From the NCBI RefSeq assembly GCF_036173105.1, contig NZ_CP108053.1:248001-312000 (forward strand): 64,000 nucleotides of DNA, read 5' to 3'. A program made the translations under genes and the position numbers. How positions within the stretch are numbered: the first letter of the stretch is position 1; each line of letters starts with the position of its first letter. A model generated the notes under the pieces. That model searched no databases. It was not told the origin of the DNA and saw only the letters and a list, made by a program, of their open reading frames with translations. Shown here in pieces: positions 34,751 to 43,752 of this stretch. The stretch is from Streptomyces sp. NBC_00287 (GTDB lineage: Bacteria > Actinomycetota > Actinomycetes > Streptomycetales > Streptomycetaceae).

Positions 34751-35677
34751 TCACTGGCCGCCGAGGCCGGTGGTCGCCACGGACTTCACGATGTGCCGCT
34801 GGAAGAACAGGAAGACCACGACGAGCGGCAGTGCGGCCAGGACGGCGGAGGCCATCGACTGGGCGTATTGGATGCCGTAGGCGTCCTTCACGGAGGTGAT
34901 GCCGACCGGCAGGGTCATCAGGGCCGGGTCGGAGGTCGACACGAACGGCCACAGGAAGTTGTTCCACGCCCCGATGAACACGAAGATCGACACGGCGGCG
35001 AGCATCGGGCGGGACAGCGGCAGCAGTACCGACCAGAAGATCCGCCAGTGGCCGGCGCCGTCGATGCGGGCGGCCTCCTCCAGTTCGTGGGGCAGCGAGT
35101 CGAAGTGCTTCTTCAGGATGAACACCATCACGGGTGCCACGGTCTGCGGCAGGATCACCGCCGCGTAGGTGTCGAGCAGGTGCAGGCTGAGCATCTGCTG
35201 GAACCACGGCACGATGAGCAGCTGGGGCGGGACGAGGACGGCGGCCACGGTGAGCGCGAAGAGCCAGCGCCGGCCGGTGAACAGGGTGCGGGAGAAGGCG
35301 TATCCGGCCATCGCGGAGACCAGGACCGTGATCACGGTGACGGCGGCCGAGATGAGGAAGCTGTTGAGCATCCACAAAGGCAGGTCGCCGCGCTGCCACA
35401 CGGTGCTGAAGCCGTCGAAGGTCAGTCCGTTCTGCGGCCAGAACCAGTGGACGGGGTCGCTGGCGTCCTGCTCGGTCTTGAAGGCGGTCAGCAGCGCCCA
35501 GGCCATGGGCAGCAGCCACACCAGGGCCATGACGGTGAGGGCGGCCAGGGCCAGCAGGCGCGAGGTTCTGCCCTCCCCCAGGCTGAGGTGAGTGCGGTGC
35601 CGGACCGTCATCTCCCGTATGGGGGCCTTCACTTGTGGGGCGGGAGCGGGTCGGACGGGCAGGTCGGTGGAGGTCAT
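34751..35677 (-). CDS. Carbohydrate ABC transporter permease (MalG-type)
   Basis: A 308-residue permease with six membrane helices and the EAA loop EEAARIDGAGHWRIFWSVLLPLSRP that contacts the ATPase. The N-terminus carries a cytoplasmic tail before the first helix (LLALAALTVMALVWLLPMAWALL). It starts one base after the upstream permease stop, so both are translated together. No ATPase gene is present; Streptomyces importers of this class usually share MsiK, encoded elsewhere. Confidence 0.94.
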   Translation of the reverse strand: MTSTDLPVRPAPAPQVKAPIREMTVRHRTHLSLGEGRTSRLLALAALTVMALVWLLPMAWALLTAFKTEQDASDPVHWFWPQNGLTFDGFSTVWQRGDLPLWMLNSFLISAAVTVITVLVSAMAGYAFSRTLFTGRRWLFALTVAAVLVPPQLLIVPWFQQMLSLHLLDTYAAVILPQTVAPVMVFILKKHFDSLPHELEEAARIDGAGHWRIFWSVLLPLSRPMLAAVSIFVFIGAWNNFLWPFVSTSDPALMTLPVGITSVKDAYGIQYAQSMASAVLAALPLVVVFLFFQRHIVKSVATTGLGGQ

Positions 35678-35678
35678 G

Positions 35679-36584
35679 TCACTTCTCCCGGCGGCGGAGG
35701 GCGGCGTACTGGGCGGCGGAGGCGAGGATGACGAGGGCGAAGAAGATGTAGCTGATCGCCGAGGCGTAGCCGAGCCGGTAGCCCGTGAAGCCGACGTCGT
35801 ACACGTACTCGATCACCGGGCGGGTGGAGTTGTTGGGGCCGCCCTTGGTCAGCAGGTACACCTGGTCGAACACCTTCAGCGAGGCCAGGATCTGCAGGAC
35901 GGTGATGACGACGGTGATACGGCTGAGCTGGGGCAGGGTGATGGACCACAGGCGCCGCCAGGCCCCGGCGCCGTCGATGGCGGCCGCCTCGTACAGATGG
36001 TCCGGGATCGACTGCAACGCGGCCAGGTAGAGCAGGAAGTTGAAGCCGACGGTCCACCACAGGGTGGTCAGGACGATGGCCCACATGGCGACCGACTCGT
36101 CGCTGAGCCAGCCCACCTGCTCCAGGCCGAGCACGTCGAGGAGGTGGTTGTACAGGCCGAGGTCGGGCTGGTACAGCCAGATCCACAGCAGGCTGACGAC
36201 GCCGACGGGCAGCAGGTAGGGGGCGAAGAACGCCAGCCGCCACACCCACTGGCCTGGCAGGCCGGTGTGCACGAGCAGGGCCATGGCGAGGGCGACCGCG
36301 ACGAGCGGGACGGTCGACAGGACGGTGAACCACACCGTGTGGCCGAGGGCGCGCCACATCTCCGCGTCGCCGAAGGCCTCGGTGAAGTTGTCGAGGCCGA
36401 TGAAGGACGGCTCGTGGGCCGACAGGGAGGTGTCGGTCAGGCTCATCCACAGTCCCTGGCCCAGCGGCCAGAGCATGAAGACGGCGAACAGGGTGAGGAA
36501 GGGGAGGGCGAAGAGCAGGCCGGGTGACAGCAGCCGGCGTACCGACAGGGCCCCGGTGCGGGGCGAGGCGTGGGGAGAGGACAT
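35679..36584 (-). CDS. Carbohydrate ABC transporter permease (MalF-type)
   Basis: A 301-residue permease with six predicted helices (GLLFALPFLTLFAVFMLWPLG first) and the EAA motif YEAAAIDGAGAWRRLWSITLPQLSR. ATG 36584 is chosen because it has a purine-rich site upstream and gives the normal MalF-type length. It lies 35 bases after the binding-protein gene and 1 base before the second permease, forming one transport operon. Confidence 0.94.
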   Translation of the reverse strand: MSSPHASPRTGALSVRRLLSPGLLFALPFLTLFAVFMLWPLGQGLWMSLTDTSLSAHEPSFIGLDNFTEAFGDAEMWRALGHTVWFTVLSTVPLVAVALAMALLVHTGLPGQWVWRLAFFAPYLLPVGVVSLLWIWLYQPDLGLYNHLLDVLGLEQVGWLSDESVAMWAIVLTTLWWTVGFNFLLYLAALQSIPDHLYEAAAIDGAGAWRRLWSITLPQLSRITVVITVLQILASLKVFDQVYLLTKGGPNNSTRPVIEYVYDVGFTGYRLGYASAISYIFFALVILASAAQYAALRRREK

Positions 36585-36619
36585 CGTTGTGCCTCCTGCG
36601 CGGGTCGTTCGCAGCCGGG

Positions 36620-37963
36620 TCAGGCCGGGCTGGGCTTGGAGAGGAAGGTGTTCAGGCGCCGCACCATGGCGCGCGCCGCGCGGTCGGGGGCGAGGCCGTC
36701 GAGGAGGGCCTGCTGGAGGACCTGGGACATGGCGTTCTGGAGGTCGGATCCGGCGCCGGCGAACCAGACGGCCGGGTCGAGCACGACGTGGCTCTGCGCC
36801 TGCACGTAGTGGGCCTGCGGCTTCAGACGCTCGTACTCGGCCGTGCGGGTCACGGGCCGGTAGGACGGGATGTGTCCGGCGGTGGCCCAGATCTGGCCCG
36901 CTTTGAGCAGGGCGGCGACCGCGCGGTGGGTGCGGCGGCGGCGCTCGGTGTCCGGGTCGGGGTGATGCGGGAGGACGAAGGCGTGCGCGTCGGCGTACAC
37001 GGCGGGCGTGCCGAACACCGTGGGGAACGGGGCCGCTCCGACGTTCTCGTCCGCGGCGCGGAACGTGCCGAGCTCCCACTCCCCCGACAGGATCATCGCC
37101 GTCTGCCGGTTGGCGAAGGCGGCGATGGCCGCGGCGTAGTCCAGCCGGCCGGGGTTGACGGTGCCGTCGACGAGCCGGGCCATGAAGGCGATCACCTCGG
37201 CCATACGGTCCACGTCGACCTCGGCGGGTCCGCCCTCGGGCAGCCGGAAGACCCCGCCGGTCTGCCGGTACAGGCCGTAGAACAGGCGCCAGCCCTGGGC
37301 GGTGTCGGTGACGTAGCCGAAGGCGATGCCCTGCTTGCCGGATGCCTTGGCCAGTTCCTTTCCGGCGGCCAGGAAGTTCTCAGGCGAGTTGAAGGCCTCC
37401 GCGTCCAGTGCGCCGGCCTTCGTCAACAGGCCTGCCTTGGCGGCCGGTTGGGGGTGGAAGAACACGATGAAGGGGTGGGTGTCGAGGGGGATGGCGTAGG
37501 TCTTGCCGTCGAACCGGGTGCGGGACCACACCGCGTCGGCGAAGTCGTCCTGGCCGACGCCGTATTCGGCCAGGACGTCCAGGTCCCACGGGTCCAGCAG
37601 GCCGGTGGGTGCGTATCCGGCCAGGCGGGACAGGTGGGCGACGGCCACGTCGGGTCCCCGGCCGCCGGCGGAGGCCATGGCGAGCTTGGTGTAGTACGGG
37701 GTGCCCCATTCCAGGACGGTGCGTTCGATCCGGGTCCCCGGCATATCGGGGCGCGCGGTGCGCACCATGTCGTTGAGCAGGCCGCCGTCGGCCCCGCTGA
37801 ACAGGTCCCACAGGCGCACGGTCGACGCGTCGGCGGCGAGTGCGGATCCGCAGCCGCTGAGCGCGCCGGCGCCGAGGGTCGCGGCCCCGGAGGCGAGGGC
37901 GGTCGTGAGCAGGCGGCGCCTGGTCGGTCCAGGGCGACCGACTGGTGCGGGCAGGCCGGTCAT
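36620..37963 (-). CDS. Sugar-binding lipoprotein of ABC importer (Tat-type signal)
   Basis: A 447-residue extracellular solute-binding protein of family 1. The signal contains twin arginines (PTRRRLLTTALASGA) and a lipobox LSGC (C38). The mature domain shows the usual segments (VRLWDLFSGADGGLLNDMV, GRGPDVAVAHLSRLAGYAPTGLLDPW, KTYAIPLDTHPFIVFFHPQ, FANRQTAMILSGEW). It is the first gene of the leftward import operon and is preceded by a TTACATCGATGTAA operator about 70 bases upstream. The ligand is probably an arabinose- or galactose-containing oligosaccharide, judged from GH43/GH2 neighbours. Confidence 0.93.
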   Translation of the reverse strand: MTGLPAPVGRPGPTRRRLLTTALASGAATLGAGALSGCGSALAADASTVRLWDLFSGADGGLLNDMVRTARPDMPGTRIERTVLEWGTPYYTKLAMASAGGRGPDVAVAHLSRLAGYAPTGLLDPWDLDVLAEYGVGQDDFADAVWSRTRFDGKTYAIPLDTHPFIVFFHPQPAAKAGLLTKAGALDAEAFNSPENFLAAGKELAKASGKQGIAFGYVTDTAQGWRLFYGLYRQTGGVFRLPEGGPAEVDVDRMAEVIAFMARLVDGTVNPGRLDYAAAIAAFANRQTAMILSGEWELGTFRAADENVGAAPFPTVFGTPAVYADAHAFVLPHHPDPDTERRRRTHRAVAALLKAGQIWATAGHIPSYRPVTRTAEYERLKPQAHYVQAQSHVVLDPAVWFAGAGSDLQNAMSQVLQQALLDGLAPDRAARAMVRRLNTFLSKPSPA

Positions 37964-38033
37964 ATGGCTCCTTCCCCGGGGGTGGCGGGAGGGGCGGGGT
38001 GTGTATCTCGCCCTCTTCCGCCGCCGTCCGGAT

Positions 38034-38047
38034 TTACATCGATGTAA
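38034..38047. promoter_or_regulatory. LacI-family operator
   Basis: The perfect 14-bp palindrome TTACATCGATGTAA lies between the end of the GH2 gene and the start of the binding-protein gene. It is the core of the 18-bp palindrome next to the LacI regulator gene, so it is a strong candidate binding site controlling the ABC operon. Confidence 0.8.
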
Positions 38048-38083
38048 TTAGCAGGCAGAATTCGCTGCTTGCGCAGTTGTTCG

Positions 38084-39907
38084 TTACGGCGTGCGTTCGA
38101 AGGCAGCCGGGCGCATCTGGGCGTCCCGCAGCCGTGCGGTGTCGACCTTCTCGGTGCGGTCGAAGCGGTAGACGCCGTTGCGTTCCTGGAAGACGTCGGT
38201 GAGCTGGGTGTAGCAGTAGCCGAACATGTCCGGGTCGTCGAGGAGTACGCCGGTCAGGCCGGCGAAGCGGTCGAGGAACTCCTCGGCGCTGCGCGGCCGT
38301 TCGCCGTAACCCCAGGAGGTGTCCGGTTCGTTGCCCGTCCCGGCCGCTGCCTCCGGGTCCCACCAGATGCCGCCGAACTCGCTGCAGAAGTACGGCTGTC
38401 CGCGGTAGGGCAGCGACCACGGCCGCCCGTCCGGGCCCCGGTTGATGTACGGCCGGTCCTGCGCCAGGCCGTCCATGGCCTTGGCGAAGGCGGCCGGGTC
38501 CTGCTCGTAGCAGTGGGAGTCGTACACGTCGGTCTCCGCCACCCGGTGCGCGTAGCCGGAGGCGTCGATCACCGGGCGGGTCGGGTCCGCCTGCTTGGTG
38601 GCCCAGAACATCGCCCGTGTGACGTCGTCGAGTTGGGTGATGCGGTCGTGCAGGGGCTGGTACGTCTCGTTCATCGGGCACCAGCCGACGATCGACGGGT
38701 GGGAGTAATCGCGCTCCAGGACCTCCAGCCACTGGGTGACGTAACTGGCGTCGGGGCGCTGGTTGTCGTCGCGGACGCCGACCTCGCAGCCCCAGTCGCC
38801 GAACTCGCCCCAGACCAGGTAGCCGAGGCGGTCGGCGTGGTAGAGGTAGCGCTCCTCGAAGACCTTCTGGTGCAGGCGGGCGCCGTTGAAGCCGGCGCGC
38901 AGGCCCAGTTCGATGTCGCGGACCAGGTCGGCGTCACTGGGGGCCGTCATGAGGCCGTCCGGGTAGTAGCCCTGGTCCAGGACGAGGCGCTGGAAGACGG
39001 GGGCGCCGTTGAGCAGCACTCGCTTGCCGTGGATGGCGACCGAGCGCAGTCCGGCGTAGGAGCGTGCCGTGTCGACGACCGCGCCTTCGGCGTCCAGGAC
39101 CTCCAGGGTCAGGTCGTACAGGTGCGGGTCCTGTGGGGACCAGACGCGCAGCCGGTCGGCGGGGACGGGCAGGACGAGCCGGGGGCACAGGTCGAGGTCC
39201 GCGCGGGATTCGGCGGTGGTGACCTCCCCTCGGTCGTCGGTGAGCGTGGCGCGCACGCGGTGGCCGGGCGCGTTGGCGGTCAGCGGGAGTTCCAGGAAGA
39301 AGGAGCCGGAGGACAGGTCGGGGGTGATGCGCGGGCGCTTGAGGGCGATGGTGCGCGGGATTGGCTCCAGCCATACGGTCTGCCAGATGCCGGTCGTACG
39401 GGTGTAGTGGCAGTGGGAGTTGGCGTACCAGGTGGCCTGCTTGCCGCGCGCCTGGACGCCGTGGCGGCTGTCGCGGGCGCGGACGACGATCGTCAACTCC
39501 TCGCCCGCTGCGGCGACTTCGCCGAGGTCTGCGGTGAAGGGGGTGAAGCCGCCGCGGTGCCGGGCGACTTCGGTGCCGTTGGCCCAGACCGTGGTGTCGT
39601 GGTCGACGGCCCCGAAGTGCAGCAGTACGCGGGCGTCGGCCCAGTCGGCGGGCACGGTGACCGTTCTGCGGTACCAGACGGCCTCCAGGAAGTCCGTCTC
39701 GCCGACCCCGGACAGCACCGACTCCGGACAGAACGGGACGACGATCGTGTCACTGAGGTCGCGCGTGGCCAGGCCGCGCTCCAGACCGGTGTCCGAACGG
39801 TCGATCTCGAACTGCCACTCGCCGTTGAGGTTGAGCCAGGCCTCGCGGACGAACTGCGGCCTGGGGTGTTCGGGACGGGGAACGTCCGGGAGGTGCGGGA
39901 CGGGCAT
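38084..39907 (-). CDS. GH2-family glycoside hydrolase (cytoplasmic)
   Basis: A 607-residue enzyme with no signal peptide. The N-terminal sugar-binding jelly roll contains EAWLNLNGEWQFEID; an immunoglobulin-like domain and TIM barrel follow. The acid/base is E414 in GWCPMNETY and the nucleophile is E510 in YFCSEFGG. GH2 includes beta-galactosidases, glucuronidases, mannosidases and arabinosidases; specificity is unclear. ATG 39907 is chosen because AGGAG lies just upstream. It probably cleaves imported oligosaccharides inside the cell. Its promoter region holds the 18-bp operator shared with the LacI gene. Confidence 0.9.
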   Translation of the reverse strand: MPVPHLPDVPRPEHPRPQFVREAWLNLNGEWQFEIDRSDTGLERGLATRDLSDTIVVPFCPESVLSGVGETDFLEAVWYRRTVTVPADWADARVLLHFGAVDHDTTVWANGTEVARHRGGFTPFTADLGEVAAAGEELTIVVRARDSRHGVQARGKQATWYANSHCHYTRTTGIWQTVWLEPIPRTIALKRPRITPDLSSGSFFLELPLTANAPGHRVRATLTDDRGEVTTAESRADLDLCPRLVLPVPADRLRVWSPQDPHLYDLTLEVLDAEGAVVDTARSYAGLRSVAIHGKRVLLNGAPVFQRLVLDQGYYPDGLMTAPSDADLVRDIELGLRAGFNGARLHQKVFEERYLYHADRLGYLVWGEFGDWGCEVGVRDDNQRPDASYVTQWLEVLERDYSHPSIVGWCPMNETYQPLHDRITQLDDVTRAMFWATKQADPTRPVIDASGYAHRVAETDVYDSHCYEQDPAAFAKAMDGLAQDRPYINRGPDGRPWSLPYRGQPYFCSEFGGIWWDPEAAAGTGNEPDTSWGYGERPRSAEEFLDRFAGLTGVLLDDPDMFGYCYTQLTDVFQERNGVYRFDRTEKVDTARLRDAQMRPAAFERTP

Positions 39908-39959
39908 GGGGCTCCTTGCATCGAGAGTGCCGGTCGGTGCGAGGCACATGGCACCATGG

Positions 39960-39977
39960 ATTTACATCGATGTAAAT
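39960..39977. promoter_or_regulatory. LacI-family operator between GH2 and lacI-type genes
   Basis: ATTTACATCGATGTAAAT is a perfect 18-bp palindrome in the divergent spacer, 53 bases before the GH2 start and 80 before the regulator. It is centred on CG, as is typical for LacI-family sites, and its 14-bp core recurs exactly at 38034. Confidence 0.85.
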
Positions 39978-40056
39978 GCGCGGGACGAGGATGGTCCGGC
40001 CCGCAGTCGATTCGTGATGGTCGGTACGATCACGGCGAGCGGAAGGAAGGGGCAGC

Positions 40057-41067
40057 GTGGCGGGCAGACCGAGAATCAAGGATGTGGCGGAGTACGCCGG
40101 GGTCTCCCCCAAAACCGTCTCCAACGTGATCAACGACTTCGAGCATGTCTCGGAGCAGACCCGGGCCGCCGTACGCGAGGCGATCGACGCGCTGGGCTAC
40201 CGGGTCAACATCGCCGGCCGGCAGCTACGGCAGGGCCGCACCGGCATGATCACCCTGGCCGTGCCGGAACTCGACGTCGCCTACTTCTCCGAGCTCGCCA
40301 AACACGTCATGGCCGAGGCCGACCGCCGCGGCCGTACCGTCCTGCTCCACCAGACCGGCGCCGTGCGCGAGCGCGAACTGGCCGCGCTACGGGGTTTCGA
40401 CACGCAGTTCTCCGACGGTGTCATCCTCAGCCCGCTGGCCCTGCTCCCCCACGACCTCGCCACCCGGGACCGCAGGCTGCCGGTGGTGCTGCTGGGTGAG
40501 CGGTCCGTCGAGGGCACCGATCACGTCGGCATCGACAACGCCGGGGCGGCCCGGGACGCCACGGAGCATTTGCTCGCCCGGGGCCGGCGCCGCATCGCCG
40601 TGATCGGCGGCGCCGTGCGCGGCCGCCAGGGGACCGACCGGCTCCGCACCGACGGCTACCGCTCGGCACTCAAGGCAGCCGGGCTGCCCTTCGACACCGA
40701 GCTGGTGGTGCCGGTGGAGGCGTACCACTGGCAGGACGGCGCCCGGGCCGCGACGACGCTCATGCAGCGGGCCACTCCCCCGGACGCGCTCCTCTGCCTC
40801 AACGACCACATGGCCCTGGGTGCGTTGCGTGCCCTGCACGAGCTGGGCCGCTCAGTGCCTGGGGAGCTCGACGTGGTCGGCTTCGACGACATCGAGGCGT
40901 CGCGCTTCAGCGTGCCCTCGCTGACGACTGTGGCTCCGGACAAGCAGGAGATCGCGCGGGCCGCGGTGTCCCTGTTGCTGGAACGGATCGATGATCCGGA
41001 CGGGGGACCGTTGGAGGATCATGTGGCTGGGCATCGGGTAGTCGTGCGGGAGAGCAGCGGGGGCTGA
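40057..41067 (+). CDS. LacI-family transcriptional regulator
   Basis: A 336-residue regulator. The helix-turn-helix is IKDVAEYAGVSPKTVSNVIND (residues about 7-27), the hinge helix is RVNIAGRQLRQGRTGMI, and the periplasmic-binding-like effector domain contains the normal FSDGVILSP, GRRRIAVIGG, DALLCLNDHMALGALRAL and DVVGFDDIEASRFSVPSLTTV segments. It is divergent from the GH2 gene with an 18-bp palindrome between. It probably represses the GH2 gene, the ABC/GH43 operon and itself, released by a sugar. Confidence 0.95.
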   Translation: MAGRPRIKDVAEYAGVSPKTVSNVINDFEHVSEQTRAAVREAIDALGYRVNIAGRQLRQGRTGMITLAVPELDVAYFSELAKHVMAEADRRGRTVLLHQTGAVRERELAALRGFDTQFSDGVILSPLALLPHDLATRDRRLPVVLLGERSVEGTDHVGIDNAGAARDATEHLLARGRRRIAVIGGAVRGRQGTDRLRTDGYRSALKAAGLPFDTELVVPVEAYHWQDGARAATTLMQRATPPDALLCLNDHMALGALRALHELGRSVPGELDVVGFDDIEASRFSVPSLTTVAPDKQEIARAAVSLLLERIDDPDGGPLEDHVAGHRVVVRESSGG

Positions 41068-41100
41068 CGCCGGGGCGGGTGGCGTGGCGGCTTCCGTGGG

Positions 41101-41119
41101 GTGGCCGCCGGGCGGCCAC
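41101..41119 (+). terminator. Short hairpin after the LacI-type gene
   Basis: GTGGCCG (41101-41107) pairs with CGGCCAC (41113-41119) around a 5-base loop, 34 bases past the stop codon. It is small and has no U-tract, so it is only a tentative terminator. Confidence 0.4.
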
Positions 41120-41307
41120 TGCCGGTAGCCAGGGACGGTACTGCGCCCGCCAGCAGGCCGCGCATCCCGCTCACTGCCTGGTGCGCCCCCTGCGCGCCTC
41201 CGTGCGCCGCTTCGGATGGCCGAATTCCCGCCATCCGTAAGGCACTTGGCCGCGAAGTGGGTATCCACATCACAGTGGCATCAGGGAGGCATTGGGGGGC
41301 TGGCACT

Positions 41308-42000
41308 GTGGCGCGCCTGTCGTGGACGTCCGGCCCCTTCGAATCGCGTCGCGCGCAACGGCGGCAAGCCGTGCGCCTGCTGCGAGCCCGGGGGCTCTAC
41401 GGGCCCAGCTTCCGCGATGTGCTGCCGGCGCTCGCGCTGGTGGTGGCGGCGGTGTGCTCCCTGGTCGCGCTGCTCGCCTGGGGATACAGGACCGCGGGGG
41501 TCGCGGTGCCGCTCGCCGGGGTCGTGGTCGTCGTGGGTGCCATCGCGTTCTGGGTGCGGCATCGGCGCCCGGGTACTCGTCGGCGCCTCGGGTATTACAC
41601 GCCGGACGACCTTCTCGAACTCGACACCCAGGGCCTCGCGCTGGCCGTAGCGCGGATGCTGCGCCGGGACGGGTGGCGGGTGCGGCTGATGCCCGCGCCC
41701 GACCGGCCCCGCGTGTGCGCCCGACACACCGACGGCTGTCACCTGGACGTGTCCTTCCGGCCGGTGGCGGAGCCGCTGCCCGACGAGGAACCGCCGCATC
41801 CGCATGCGCGCCGCGGGAAGCCGGACGAGGAGATCCTCCGCTTGGTCGTGCACCGGGGCACCTTCGCGGCCCGCGACGTCCGGTGGGCACGCCGGGAGGG
41901 CAAGACGCATCTGCTCGACGGCTCCGCGCTGCGGCGGTGGGGAGCGGGCGAGAAGCTGGGCGAGTTGCTCGCCGAAGAGGGGCTCGCCGGAGAAAGGTGA
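41308..42000 (+). CDS. Membrane protein with degenerate Mrr-like restriction endonuclease fold
   Basis: A 230-residue protein with two adjacent membrane helices (VLPALALVVAAVCSLVALLAW and AVPLAGVVVVVGAIAFWV, residues about 45-90). A cytoplasmic domain follows, with LELDTQGLALAVARMLRRDGWRVRLMPAPDRPRV, ILRLVVHRGTFAARDVRWARR and THLLDGSALRRWGAGEKLGELL, the pattern of Mrr-family endonucleases. The catalytic DxxxQxK region is not conserved (RHTDGCHLDVSF), so nuclease activity is doubtful. GTG 41308 follows a G-rich ribosome-site-like tract. It could sense or bind nucleic acid. Confidence 0.65.
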   Translation: MARLSWTSGPFESRRAQRRQAVRLLRARGLYGPSFRDVLPALALVVAAVCSLVALLAWGYRTAGVAVPLAGVVVVVGAIAFWVRHRRPGTRRRLGYYTPDDLLELDTQGLALAVARMLRRDGWRVRLMPAPDRPRVCARHTDGCHLDVSFRPVAEPLPDEEPPHPHARRGKPDEEILRLVVHRGTFAARDVRWARREGKTHLLDGSALRRWGAGEKLGELLAEEGLAGER

Positions 42001-42108
42001 GTTGCTCGCCGAAGAGGGTGTGAGCCCGAGAGGCGCCCCGTCGGCCGGCGACGCCTCCGACGCGGGGCGGCGCCCGTCGGCCCACCGCCGTGCGGCAGGA
42101 TGAGCACC

Positions 42109-42438
42109 ATGAGCGTAGTCAAGATCAATGTACTGACCGTCCCAGCAGAGCAGCGCGAGACGCTGGAGAAGCGCTTCGCCTCCCGTGCGCACGCCGTGGA
42201 GAGCTCTGACGGCTTCGAGTGGTTCGAACTCCTCCGTCCCGTCGAGGGCACCGACAGCTACCTCGTCTACACGCGCTGGCGCGACGAGGCGTCCTTCCAG
42301 GCGTGGATGGAGGGCCCGATGAAGACAGCACATCAGGGCGGCGGCGCTGAGGGCGGCGAGCGCCCCCGGCCGGCGGCCAGCGGGTCCACCCTGTGGTCCT
42401 TCGAAGTGGTGCAGCAGGCAGCGCCCAAGGGCGACTAG
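42109..42438 (+). CDS. MhuD/IsdG-type haem-degrading monooxygenase
   Basis: A 109-residue antibiotic-biosynthesis-monooxygenase fold protein. It closely resembles mycobacterial Mhu[30 protein letters not shown] and [24 protein letters not shown]. Counting from ATG 42109, the three active-site residues fall at the MhuD positions: N7, W66 and H75. These enzymes open haem to release iron. ATG 42100 is an alternative start. The C-terminus [11 protein letters not shown] is also conserved. It appears to be a single-gene unit here. Confidence 0.85.
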   Translation: MSVVKINVLTVPAEQRETLEKRFASRAHAVESSDGFEWFELLRPVEGTDSYLVYTRWRDEASFQAWMEGPMKTAHQGGGAEGGERPRPAASGSTLWSFEVVQQAAPKGD

Positions 42439-42769
42439 CGTCTACGGTCCAGCAGCACCCCCGGCGGGCCGGCGCCGCGCTGCCTGCTCGCGCGGGCGTC
42501 AGGCGTCGGCCTCGTCGGCGGCGGGGGTGCCCTGGGCCTCGGAGCGGAGCGCCGCGCCGGTGAGCAGCGCGCCGAGTCCCTCCTGTACCCCGGTTCACGG
42601 CCTGAAGCCGACCTACCCCCGCCCGCCGCGTCCCGGCACAATGGGCGCTGCCTCGTTTCCAACAGGCGGCTCAGACAGGCCGCGTGAGACGACCTATCAC
42701 ACCGGCATCACCGCACCAGAGTCCGGCACGCCTGGCCAATCAGCCACGGTCTTCGGGGAGTTGTGGGCG
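42439..42769. other. Gene-free spacer with a possible minus-strand gene remnant
   Basis: No intact gene is seen. On the minus strand about 42498-42590 reads [22 protein letters not shown], then ends at TGA; it looks like the C-terminus of a lost protein, perhaps a regulator, but has no start or upstream domain. A G-rich ribosome site for the protease gene lies at 42755-42760. Confidence 0.3.
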
Positions 42770-43657
42770 ATGAGAGCACGCCGTACCGCCATGGGACGTT
42801 TCCGGTCGACCGCCGGCGTACTGAGTCTGCTCGTCGTGGCCGTCCTTGTCCTGTCCGGAACGGGTTCGGCCGCGACGGACGATGTCGTGACGAGCCGCGC
42901 GGCAGCGGCCGCCTCGTCCGTCGAGGCGCTGGGGATCGCCGGGACGGCCTGGGCCGTGGACCAGCGCACGGGGACGTTGCGGGTCCATGCCGACTCCTCG
43001 GTGACGGACGCCGATCTCGTCCGACTTCGACAGGTCGCCGCGCGTTCCGCGGGCGGTATGACCCTCGAGCGGCAGGACGGCCGGCTCCGCCCCCTCGTGT
43101 CGGGCGGCGACGGTGTCTACGCCTCCGGTCTGCGCTGCTCGGCGGGGGTCAACGTGCGCAGCGGAACCACGTACTACTTCGTCACGGCCGGGCACTGCAC
43201 GGAAGCCGGGTCCACCTGGTACGCCAGTGCCGCCCAGACCACCGCGATCGGCCCCACCACCAGCAGCAGCTTCCCCGGCGACGACTTCGGCGTCGTCCGC
43301 TACGGCAACAAGGCCGTGCCGCACCCCGGCACGATCGGAACCGTCGACATCACCGGCACCGCGACCGCTTACGTCGGGCAGAGCGTCTGTCGCCGGGGCG
43401 CGACCACCGGTGTCCGCTGCGGCGTGGTCACCGCGCTGAACGCGACCGTCAACTACGGCGGCGGCGAGATCGTGTACGGCCTCATCCGGACCAACATCTG
43501 CGCCGAGCCCGGCGACAGCGGCGGCCCGCTCTACGCGGGTGACAAGGTCATCGGCATCCTCTCCGGCGGTTCCGGCAACTGCACTACTGGCGGGACCACT
43601 TACTACCAGCCCATCCAGGAAGTCCTCGCCGTCCATGGGCTGTCCGTCTACCTTTGA
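42770..43657 (+). CDS. Streptogrisin-like S1 serine protease
   Basis: A 295-residue secreted chymotrypsin-fold protease. Signal peptide about 1-35; a short pro-region (about 36-113) resembles the alpha-lytic/streptogrisin pro-domain ([33 protein letters not shown]). The mature catalytic triad is H142 (TAGHC), D172 (GDDFGVVRY) and S250 (EPGDSGGPL), with three cysteine pairs. The unusual opening [16 protein letters not shown] matches streptogrisins. ATG 42770 has GGGGAG 9 bases upstream. It probably contributes to extracellular protein digestion. Confidence 0.92.
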   Translation: MRARRTAMGRFRSTAGVLSLLVVAVLVLSGTGSAATDDVVTSRAAAAASSVEALGIAGTAWAVDQRTGTLRVHADSSVTDADLVRLRQVAARSAGGMTLERQDGRLRPLVSGGDGVYASGLRCSAGVNVRSGTTYYFVTAGHCTEAGSTWYASAAQTTAIGPTTSSSFPGDDFGVVRYGNKAVPHPGTIGTVDITGTATAYVGQSVCRRGATTGVRCGVVTALNATVNYGGGEIVYGLIRTNICAEPGDSGGPLYAGDKVIGILSGGSGNCTTGGTTYYQPIQEVLAVHGLSVYL

Positions 43658-43752
43658 TCGTGGCCAGTGCGCCGCCCTTCAGGGTGGTGAAGGCCGTCTC
43701 AGAACTGCTCTGACCCGCGTCGGGTGATCGGGTCCGCAGTGTTCAGCTCAGC

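Noticed and set aside
38069..40129. 686-residue plus-strand open frame opposite the GH2 gene
   Set aside because: No domain features, while the minus strand encodes an intact GH2 enzyme with both catalytic glutamates.
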